The notes below the pieces were generated by a model. That model saw only the letters and a program-made list of their open reading frames with translations. It made no database searches and had not been told where the DNA came from. Below are positions 55,930 through 64,000 of a stretch of 64,000 nt of DNA, in pieces. The stretch lies in assembly GCF_050947875.1 (NCBI RefSeq), contig NC_134571.1, positions 227,054,024-227,118,023 of the forward strand. Reading direction: 5' to 3'. Numbering within the stretch: position 1 is the first letter of the stretch; every line of letters begins with the position of its first letter. A program made the translations under genes and the position numbers. Origin of the DNA: Dermacentor variabilis. Its lineage: Eukaryota > Arthropoda > Arachnida > Ixodida > Ixodidae.

Positions 55930-56849
55930 CCATTTTCGTCTCCTAGTGGGAAAGCGTCTATAACTCTGCCAGGCGAAAATCCACTCAGCCAGAAAAAAAG
56001 GAACGCCTACAAAAGTGCGCCGCGCGATAGTCGAGGCAACACGAGAAAAACGCATGTGCTGTGGCTGACTTTGGGAGCCCGTGAGTAGCGAGAACAAGAA
56101 AATTGAAGAGGCTCAATGTGTCCTCATGAATAAAAGTCAAAGTACAAAAAGAAAACATCGGAACATAGTTACCCTTGCTGGCTTTAGTGTCTTGACATGG
56201 AAGCTTTGGCACAGGTAAAAAACATGTTGATATTCTTTTCTGTGCATGACGGCAGAAATTAACCACCACAACGCTTCGTCTCATTGGACCTCGCTGTGCG
56301 CTTTGTCAACTTGTCTGATGGTGTGTTGATTTGACTTGTCTCGTATGGTCCATTCAGAAAAGTCAATGCACCTTTGGTGTCCAATGTTTATAACAACATT
56401 AAACCCACAACGTTCCGGAATTGAGAAATCTAAAGCACCACTTTGAAAATGTCAATGTAGGCACCTTTTGCACAAAAATTTAATGAGAACTTTATACTCG
56501 TAAAGTTTCAGAATTGAAATACATGCGCTCCGTAGATACCGCGGCCTCCACGAGATGCCGCGATGGACCCGCTGGCCATCAAAATGCCCTTAAATTTTTG
56601 TGCTTTGATGAGGCTCTTTGCGTTATGTGACTCCTGCTGCATGGGCATTGGCACAAAACCCAGCCCAAGTTCACGATGTTTACGCTGAAATGTTTTTTCG
56701 AGCATGAAAAAGACATTCTAGACAAAATCCAGGATGATTTCTGGTGCCGGGGGTTTTGGTCGGCGGCGCATGACAGCACGAGAAAATTTCCTGGGGGAGG
56801 GGGCTGAAGCCTCATAAGCCCCACTCTTGGCTACGCCCCTGTCAAGCGT

Positions 56850-58597
56850 GCTATTTTCACACGTCTCTCCCAACCCAGGCACGTACCCAGGGCGGGCCCA
56901 GGCCTCCCCCCTAAAGAATTGAGCGGCACAGTCCGTCCTCCCCACCTCCCCGCCACCACCACTCACGCACATTCCTTAAGCACTGCCAAATCAATGTTGA
57001 CACTTGACAGCTTTTCGATGGTCAACAATTTGCTGCCTATTTCACTCCTTTTGGATGGCAGTAGCCATCGGCATCTCCTGGGCTGTGAAGGGCAGTTTCC
57101 TCACCGATTAGTTGCCTGCGCAATTAACTCGAGATGCGTTCAGTTGTCACAATCTGTTCAATGGTCACGTGCATCGCTGTTGCTTCATTAGTTCTTCTTT
57201 GTTTAGACCTTAGACCTTCTATGTTTAGACTGATCCAGGGACTAGGAAAGGGATTCGGTTCGTGATTAGCTGGTTTGCATGCTCGAGAAACTAGTTGCGG
57301 CCGGAGAAAATACGAGTTTTGTTTAACTTTTCCTTTTAGTTCATTATTTCCTCGAGTGATGGTTTGCCGCGACACTGGCAGATCCTCAGAACCATATACC
57401 CGGGGTACGATTTACACAAGGTGAAAAATAAAATAATGCGAGACAGCGTCCATAATCTGTGGGGTTCTCCTCCCGTACTCTTGGGACAAAGGAATGACAA
57501 CACAATAGTGCAAACAATCACAAGGGCATTTATTGCACCTTTCATGGATTAATGCCTGCTAGCCGAGTTGCTATCCACAAAACATGCCGATTGGCGCGCG
57601 ACAGATCTAGACGTCCGACTCACCGCGACCGGATAACGAGCGAATATGTTCGCCCCATGCTGGAATCCACTGCCTGGTCGTTCGCGCCTACGGTCACGCG
57701 AATGGTGGCGCGCTCGAAGGAGGCCCTGCGAGACTGTCTTGCAGAAGCATGGAACGGCGCACGTGCGGCACGTCTGCGCGGCTTGCCGTCCCCGACCCAA
57801 AGAGGGAAGAGCTTTCTCCTTTTCGTGGCCAAGTAACTCCGCCAGTAGGCGGCGTCAGCAGCGCAACACTCCCGCCATCTCTCGCATTGCGCTTCAACCA
57901 CACCGACCGCTGCGGGCCCCAGGCCACGCGGCGAAGCCGCACCGCAGGAGACGGGAGCTATGCGGGAAAAACAACATATCAGGCGACGCGTAAGAGTCGC
58001 GCATCCCCACAAATCAAACCCTGCAATAACCCTTAAACCCATAAGCAATATGACTGTCACTCATTACATCATCTGGTTTTTCCCTTATTGTACAGCACTT
58101 TTCGTGCAAAATTGGCGACTGGAAACAAGAGTCGCAAGGAGTTGAGAAATTAAGCGATCTAATAAGGGAGAGAGCCAAGGCAACAGCCAAACAGGAAGGA
58201 AAAGTGAAAATTAACAAATTTAACCATTATTTATGAAAATATTTATAGATTAACATCTTTTTATTTAAAAAGGAAGTAGAGAAAACACTGCTGGAAGTGG
58301 AGAACAATTCCGTGCGTGTTGAATAACACTTATACAGTTATCAGTCAAGCCGCCTGACGTATCCACTTCTCTGCTGTGCTTATGTAAGTATTTTTGTAAC
58401 CTGCGGCTGGCGCAGTACGTCTAGAACCGCAGTGTTCTGGCTCTACGCAGTTGTACCAAACTATCAGCGACGCATCGTTAAGCAACTTCCCATATAATTA
58501 TACGAGTCGGGTTTGGCACTTGGTAGAGCAGCAAACGAGGGATCCAAAAGAACTGTGATTGTTCCACAAATATATATATTTATATTTCTTCCAGAAC
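56850..58597. other. No gene recognised
   Basis: GC-rich around 57600-57950, with overlapping frames in all directions, typical of composition rather than coding. No family similarity. Confidence 0.35.
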
Positions 58598-58740
58598 TAC
58601 CGTATTTACACGATTGTAAGTCGACTTGAATGTAAGTCGACCCCCCCCCCCCCCCCCATATCGCTTGACCGGAAAAAAAAAAAAAACCCGAGGGCGCATT
58701 CGATAACGAAAATTTATTAGTAGCTGACATGGTCATTGGA

Positions 58741-59000
58741 CTACTCGTCTTCTTTAGTGCTGCCATCGTCATCGTTGCTGCGGTCCCACAGCGCGTCGTG
58801 GTCCAGCGAAATTTCAAATTTGACAAACGACCGCACCAGCACATTTTGCAGAACAGCAGCCCACGCCAAATGCACCCAAACACACACAGCCGTCAGGGAG
58901 GCTCTTTTGACAGGTCCGGTTGGCGTAATTTCGCAGTCTTCTGCCGTCAGCCACTCGTTGTACTCACGGCGGAGCAGAACCTTAAAATTAAGGAGGAGGT
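58741..59000 (-). pseudogene. Tigger-like transposase C-terminal remnant
   Basis: The frame contains LTAVCVWVHLAWAAVLQNVL, then SFVKFEIS and an acidic end (SNDDDGSTKEDE). It matches the closing region of element C's transposase (CEWIVEAW, SFKKTGI, acidic tail). The catalytic part is deleted. Confidence 0.7.
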
Positions 59001-59073
59001 CCGGGCTTATTTCATGACCACGTCGCACTTCACTGGCAGGGACCGATCATGCATTTAGCGACGTACGCCGCAA

Positions 59074-59109
59074 GCTTAGCCTACAGCTCCGGAAAGCTGT
59101 AGGCTAAGC
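59074..59109. repeat. Hairpin (15-bp arms) within the MITE
   Basis: GCTTAGCCTACAGCT pairs with its complement across CCGGAA. Confidence 0.75.
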
Positions 59110-59599
59110 CTTCCCCCCCCATGAGTGTTGCATGCACTGTAAGACTCTCAAAAATGTTGAAAAACCCTTCCGAAAAGCGAACAAACACGCGGGATAGCGA
59201 AAAGATACGGGTAGGGCCATAGAGCAAACATAAAATTGTAACTACGTTGTAGCTCTCGTTGGTATGGCTTTTTTTGGCTGGGCCATGTTTTGGTTTCGAT
59301 TGTAAGTCGACCCCCCAACTTCAGACTTTCAAATTTTAAAAAAGGGGTCGACTTACAATCGTGTAAATACGGTAATTAAAAAAACGCTACTATAGTCGGA
59401 TACAACTTAAATCTGCAGTGAAGCTCCGCCCACGCTCTCATAACCGTCAGCACCGTTCCTCCCGAAGTTGCAAATAATTCGTACTTCAAACACTTCCTGT
59501 TACCTAAATAATGCGGTAACCACTAAACATAAAGCTATTAGCGCATAATTTTATACGTTTTCTCTCGCCTATTTTATTCGAATGACGAATGCCTAATTC

Positions 59600-59945
59600 T
59601 TTATTGAACTGAAATAAGATGCTTGCTTCTCTGAAACTATATATTGTCAAGTTTCACTTCAGTTGGCAGTGAAGTTTCATGAGTGAAAAGAGTTAAGCGG
59701 TGAAATGAACTGTACCGCAGACTTTTGAAGAGTTAAATGCTCAGACTCCATACACTTTGTCCATGTCTGTTGCACACCTCATTGCTTCCACTGATGAAAA
59801 GACTCTTCAAGAACAGCAGACGCTCCCGAGGTATCAAGTACGACGACATTTTCAAAAGGCCGCATGACCACGATTTTGTTTGCTTCTGTGAGTCGCTGGC
59901 AGAGTAACACAACCTCGTGTGGTTTGTGTGCCTTTGTTGCCAACT
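59600..59945 (-). repeat. Dispersed repeat, copy 2 (partner 21035-21385)
   Basis: Inverted relative to the first copy. It contains TTATTGAACTGAAATAAG, AACTGTACCGCAGACTTTTG, TCAGACTCCATACACTTTGT and CTGGCAGAGTAACACAACC. Confidence 0.7.
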
Positions 59946-60076
59946 GCTGTTTTTTTTTTTAGGTTGTATTCTACTACAACAATCTTTATTTTACACTTTC
60001 GCTTGTTTACTTGTTGGCAGTGTTCTTCCTGCTCGAGTGCATTTGACGTGGTTCCTTGTTTGCCAAGTAAAGGAGA

Positions 60077-60108
60077 GGTGTATCTCACAGGTGTATCTGT
60101 GAGATACA
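60077..60108. repeat. Hairpin (13-bp arms)
   Basis: GTGTATCTCACAG pairs with CTGTGAGATACAC across a 6-bp loop. Confidence 0.7.
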
Positions 60109-60574
60109 CTTTATTTCATTTCTCTTTTGCGGGTTTACGCATCTTTATGGCAAATGTTGGATGCTATTCACATTTGTACTAGTGAAGGTAACCTCCCTAC
60201 TTAATTTGCATAGAAAAGTTACCTTGGGTTGCCCCCCCCCCCCCCACCCTTCGAAAGAGAATCCTGGGTACGTGCCTGTCCCAACCCATGACGTGCCAAA
60301 TGGTTGCTTGACGAAGTTATGCCGCTAGGTTCCAACCTGACATTCGGGGAAAGTGTCCGCTTTGTGGTAGGCATGGCAACCTTGCATGAAGCTTGTTAAA
60401 CGTTCCGGTGGCAGAGTTTTTGTTCCGCTCTCAGACAATTTCAAGATGTCCACAATTTGGCCCAAGAATGCTTCGAGATAAAGGGAAATAAATATGTGGC
60501 ACGTATGGGAAATGGTTTGATGCCGCGAAAAAGTATTCACTTAGCTGATTTTACGAGATACGAGAGTTCCAGTT

Positions 60575-61245
60575 ATTTATTTATTTCAACATACTGTCAA
60601 ACCTCTGACAGGGTTATTACCGGAATGGGGTGCAGAAAGAAGCAGTAATAATAGTAATTGTCAGGGGCAGATATGCTAAACAAGTACAGTAAGAAGAAAA
60701 AAAATATACATACAACAGCAAGTATGAATATGAGTATTGACAAGCATGCCAGTAGAAAAAACAAATAATCATATAGAGAATACAAATAAATGCTATGACA
60801 TCAGGCTGATGAGTAGGTATTAAGTGAGTTATGTAACAGCTCAAGGAAATCATCAATTCTTTGCTGTTCGACTACAAGTCGGTCAAGAGTATTCCATTGC
60901 TGAATGCATCTAGGGAGACAAGAATATTACAATATATTGTTATTGCACGAATATTCTTGGAGTGTGAGACCATGTGTGTGACATAGGTGCCTTGTTTGTT
61001 TAGTTCCGATGTATCTTGTGTGTTCTATCTTAAAATAGTTGTGCAGTAGCATATATAAGAACTTCAGGTGGTGAATATTAACCTTGACTTTGTAGTGAGG
61101 GCAAACCTGCATGCTGTAGCAATTCCGTCGGGGAATCAAGGCGTCGATAGCGGTTAAAAATAAATCTAATCGCTTTGCACTGCAAGTTAACAATGTATTA
61201 CTGTAGTTTGCTTTAGAGAAACAAGATGGTGCGTTCAGTGGCAAG
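60575..61245 (-). mobile_element. CR1-group LINE, 3' fragment
   Basis: The minus strand encodes the last part of an ORF2: SAKRLDLFLTAIDALIPRRN, VNIHHLKFLYMLLHNYF and KQTRHLCHTHG, then after a frame change near 60930 a CIQQWNTL segment, the common CR1-type ending. A 3' tail with a TATTTATTTA-type repeat on the plus strand lies near 60577. The upstream part is missing. The style matches the LINE at 30215-33055, whose own C-terminus is deleted, so the two may be related families. Confidence 0.7.
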
Positions 61246-61679
61246 CCAGCCATTGCCTTAAGTGAAAGCTCACGAATGCGAAACCATTGCCACTTCTGCC
61301 CTGCTATTGTGCGATCAGCTGTCAGAAATGCAACTAGGTGATTGCTAACACACCTTTTTCATGCTGCAAAATGTGCAATGGTGGAGAGAAGACCTACATG
61401 TGCAGTAGTTTGCTGCATAAGTTGTGACAGGCATGTTAAAGAATGGAATGAATTTGTGTGGCCATGTTGTTGGTCCACTACTGTGCAAGTACTGCCTGTG
61501 TTGGTGGCACATCAAGATTCGTGGCTTTCCTCTGGGATAAAAAAATTCACCTATCATCCAGCGTTGTATAGTGCAGTCCACATATAATGATACCATATAT
61601 AACAGTGTGTCGGTTATAATGATGAATCGACTTTAAAGTATCAAATTACGCGTTAGGGCTATGAGAAAAAAAAAACATA

Positions 61680-61883
61680 CCGTATTTACTCTAATCTAGG
61701 CCGGCCCCGATTCTAAGCCGATCCCCGAATGTCCAAAGCGTGAAAAAATAAAAAAAACTTGCCGCAAATGTAGGCCGAACAAAAAAGTGAGGACAGCGGT
61801 CACAAAATGAAAACAGCATTTATTTAATATGAACATGCCGAGCTTACTCGACGTCATCGCTTCTAGCCTCGTATGTATGTGGG
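61680..61883. mobile_element. Tigger-like terminus, interrupted by the P-like element
   Basis: CCGTATTTACTCTAATCTAG starts at 61680 next to TA (61678-61679). The other end was not found and may lie beyond the window. The sequence after 63739 may be its continuation. Confidence 0.5.
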
Positions 61884-63731
61884 CAACGTTACTAGATTAT
61901 TTTCAGTTGTCAAACTCCGCCGCGGCACCTGGCCCCTTTCTGTCGCGCCCGCGGGGCGGCGCGCGCGACACTGTCGGCCCGAAGGCGGGCGGTGCGAGCA
62001 ACATTTGTGTGAGCGGACAGAGACGCCGATGCGTGCAGCAGCGTGGCACGTTTTGCTCGTGTTTCTTATTTGTGATCCAGGAAAATGCTGCTCGCCTTGT
62101 GAGCAAACATTCCTGCAATGAAACAATGAAACGATAAAAACCACGAGAAACAAAGTGATAGCTAGGGAGGATGCAGCGCCCTTCCTAACTATCACTTTGT
62201 CTGTTTTTACTCCTGTTTTTTTTTTCTGTTAATAAACCCTTCCGAGCATTTTACGACGAAATAGTGTACTAGACCATCGCCTTTGAACTTCGTGCGCATT
62301 TCCTAAGGGCTATAAACTTGTTACACTAATAATTTCAGGTCATCAAAGATTTTTTGGAACTGCTAAACTTGACAGAACAGAATGCAATTCAAAAGAACCT
62401 GAAGCTTTTTGCATTATAACAAACGACAGAGTCGCTGCGAGTAACTCTGATGTCGACTTTAAACATTGTCGATAATCTGCCGCGTCAAGGTGCGCTCTAT
62501 GTTTTGACAGCCAAGTTAAATCAAGATCCATTGGAGGTAAGGCACACTGTTCACATTTGTTGTGACTGCATTCACATTGCACTGTTTGCTAGGAAATTCA
62601 CTCACTCGTGTTTTTTCAGCGACACTTTGGACTAGTGCTTTCGGTGGAGATGAGTCCTATCCAACTATAATCAACTTCACGCATATATTCCGCCTTCTAA
62701 GCCTGTATACACCTGTTAAAACGGCGCTACGTGGGAGTGTGGAAGGTGTGCCAGAACCTGTGCTCGTCGGCGTCAACGACACATTCAAGCAGCCCAGAGA
62801 AGCCTGCAAGTCAAAACATAGTCTTCGAAATGCCATCGGGGCGACGTTGAAAAGTTGCGTGGAGCCGAACAGCTCACCAGAATGTGCTCGCAATGAGCAC
62901 ATTTATGCTCGAGGAAACATAGAGGACAATGTTGGTTATTATCTGTGTGGATAGGTCATTCATAAAGTCAGAAAGGGCGCACCCTGTGATCTATGCATAG
63001 CGGACATAAGTTCTGAAATTCCAGCAGTGTGCTGCGACAGTTCCTTAATTGAGTACAGAAGTCTCAAGCAAGGTTCCTTAAAGCACCCGACGCCGAAGAT
63101 GCTGGGCTTTATGAAGACTGCTAACAAGAGTGTGTCAGCTTCCCTGGATGAAGCAGGCCTTTACGGAGAGATATTTTGGAAGGTTTTAGATGATCTAGAG
63201 GGGTACTGCCTCCCTCTTCTTGGTTGTCCAGAGCATATGTTCGCGTTCACGTGCGAAGTACTGAATTTTTTCATTGTTATGCAGATGCATTTTTACTCCA
63301 GGGATACAAACTCTCAACGAAAAAGCAGTCACAAGGTAGCTGTAGCAACTAAGAAAGCGCATCTTGTGTGAATATCGATGCAGCATGCTTAGATTCATCA
63401 ATCCGGCATTGTACCGGTCGTATTCTTTTTTTCATGTGTACATAAAACAACATGCCACAACCGAAAGGCTTCACTCTCCTCTATTAGCTGCGTCTTACAG
63501 GGTGCACAATGTAAAAAGGCTATTCTTTGAATATTTAGTGCCACGAAGAGCAGCAAAAAAAAAGAAAAAAAAAAAACTGGCATTGAGTCGGCGGCGCGCT
63601 GGCTGCCTTTGGAAGCTTCCGTAGCCAACTGTGGCGGCAGCGCCACCTCACGAGAGGAGACGGCAGAGGGTCACGTTCTCGCGCCGCTCCCAGGCGGAGT
63701 TTTACAACTGAAAAGTATCTAGTCGCGGTGG
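61884..63731 (+). mobile_element. P-element/THAP9-like transposon relic (1848 bp)
   Basis: Inverted termini match over 27 of 30 positions from CTAGAT through TTTTCAGTTG to AAACTCCGCC (61892-61921 and 63693-63722). TATGTGGG, 8 bp long, stands just outside the inferred outer limits (61876-61883 and 63732-63739), and P elements make 8-bp duplications. A P-type transposase fragment lies between. The exact outermost bases are less certain than the inner inverted repeat. Confidence 0.65.
62450..63371 (+). pseudogene. P-element/THAP9-like transposase, C-terminal half, broken
   Basis: The exon at 62450-62536 ends ALYVLTAKLNQDPLE, the LNQDPLE phrase of P transposases. An intron (GTAAGG to TTTTTTCAG, 62537-62619, 83 nt, phase 0) follows. 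The next exon reads RHFGLV and, after a frameshift near 62634, SAFGGDESYPTIINFTHIFR and LLSLYTP. An in-frame TAG at 62952-62954 interrupts just after NVGYYLCG. The frame continues with KVRKGAPCDLCIADI, a Cys pair typical of the family, to a stop at 63369. The N-terminal THAP and catalytic parts were not found. In life it would be a DNA transposase. Confidence 0.7.
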
Positions 63732-63739
63732 TATGTGGG

Positions 63740-64000
63740 CGCGCGCACGCTCGCATCCGCGTGCCCACTCATGCGCAGACAGTGCGACACGGCTCGTACG
63801 CGTCGAAACGCGGCGCGATCTCGCTGAACAGCTCTTCTGTTACCACGCGCTTATGTTCCTTATCGCTGCGATCTCGTTGCGGCACAGGCGAAAGGCGTCT
63901 CCCGTTGCCCCCTCCAACGACAGTCGTTTTTCTGGTCGATGCTGATGTCCCGTCCGGCTTAAACATTTAGCGATCGGCTAGCACTTTTCGTTTGAAAGAG
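63740..64000. other. No gene recognised at window end
   Basis: Very CG-rich. Overlapping frames on both strands have no known motif. Confidence 0.35.

Larger units (their letters stand above)
52111..56841. mobile_element. hAT-like element with 8-bp duplication (4731 bp)
   Basis: The ends are CAGTGGCGTAGCCAA and the complement of CAGGGGCGTAGCCAAG. Both are flanked by a perfect TCAAGCGT (52103-52110 and 56842-56849). An 8-bp duplication with CAG-type short termini is characteristic of hAT. No hAT transposase was recognised, so it is non-autonomous or degraded. A complete mariner is inserted near its left end. Confidence 0.8.
58600..59372 (-). mobile_element. Tigger-like MITE (773 bp)
   Basis: The ends read CCGTATTTACACGATTGTAA and the complement at the right, and similarity extends through GTCGACCCC. 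TA flanks lie at 58598-58599 and 59373-59374. It keeps only the end of a transposase gene. A poly-C tract lies at about 58637-58657. Confidence 0.85.

Noticed and set aside
55558..56097. Minus-strand open frame of 179 codons
   Set aside because: No recognisable domain, overlaps other frames on the opposite strand and contains a palindrome; not supported as a gene.
57549..58060. Overlapping frames on both strands in a GC-rich patch
   Set aside because: Arise from low stop-codon density in GC-rich DNA; no domain seen.

Overview
This window is eukaryotic, repeat-dominated DNA with no recognisable complete host gene. The repeat types suggest a hard tick (Ixodidae), probably a metastriate. These include a tRNA-headed SINE that looks like the tick Ruka family, a LINE ending in GATGG repeats, CR1-like, Tx1-like and RTE-like LINEs, many Tigger/pogo-like elements with CCGTATTTAC termini, and TTAA-flanked Kolobok-like transposons. 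That assignment rests on recalled family features, not on a search. Almost every long open frame belongs to a transposon and most are broken by frameshifts or stops.

Layout. 1-5.9 kb: a cluster of short terminal-inverted-repeat elements (1.47-3.59 kb) and a threefold tandem repeat with a period near 750 bp (3.78-5.89 kb). 5.9-8.2 kb: nothing recognised. 8.25-13.33 kb: a nearly full-length LINE on the minus strand with a zinc-finger/SGNH-esterase ORF1 and an endonuclease-reverse transcriptase ORF2. 13.34-15.55 kb: a DNA element with 5-bp target duplications that carries a piece of a Tx1/L1-like LINE. 15.6-22.9 kb: short repeats, a long palindrome and a 531-bp element with a perfect 8-bp duplication. 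22.9-29.86 kb: a complete Ty3/Gypsy-type LTR retrotransposon (minus strand) whose integrase lies upstream of its reverse transcriptase, interrupted by a TTAA-flanked element carrying a THAP finger. 29.87-33.45 kb: a TIR element holding a 5'-complete, internally deleted LINE with a 2A-like motif.

34.5-34.8 kb holds the only candidate host exon (TATA box, short Arg/Ser-rich ORF, splice donor). 36.16-44.06 kb is a five-deep nest: Tigger-like element A contains Kolobok-like element B (643-codon transposase frame with two stops), which contains Tigger-like element C, which contains TTAA element D, which contains a SINE. 44.6-50.3 kb is an RTE-type LINE split by a second Kolobok-like element (E) and by a small Tigger-like element (F). 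52.11-56.84 kb is a hAT-like element with an 8-bp duplication, holding a complete but inactive mariner. 58.6-59.4 kb is a Tigger-like MITE, 60.58-61.25 kb a LINE 3' fragment, and 61.88-63.73 kb a P-element/THAP9-like relic inside another Tigger-like terminus.

The sequences do not form a pathway. The organisation is a stratigraphy of insertions, and at several junctions removing the insert plus one target copy restores the reading frame of the interrupted element. This fixes both the boundaries and the order of events. No CRISPR array, operon, rRNA gene, free-standing tRNA gene or virus-derived gene set was seen.
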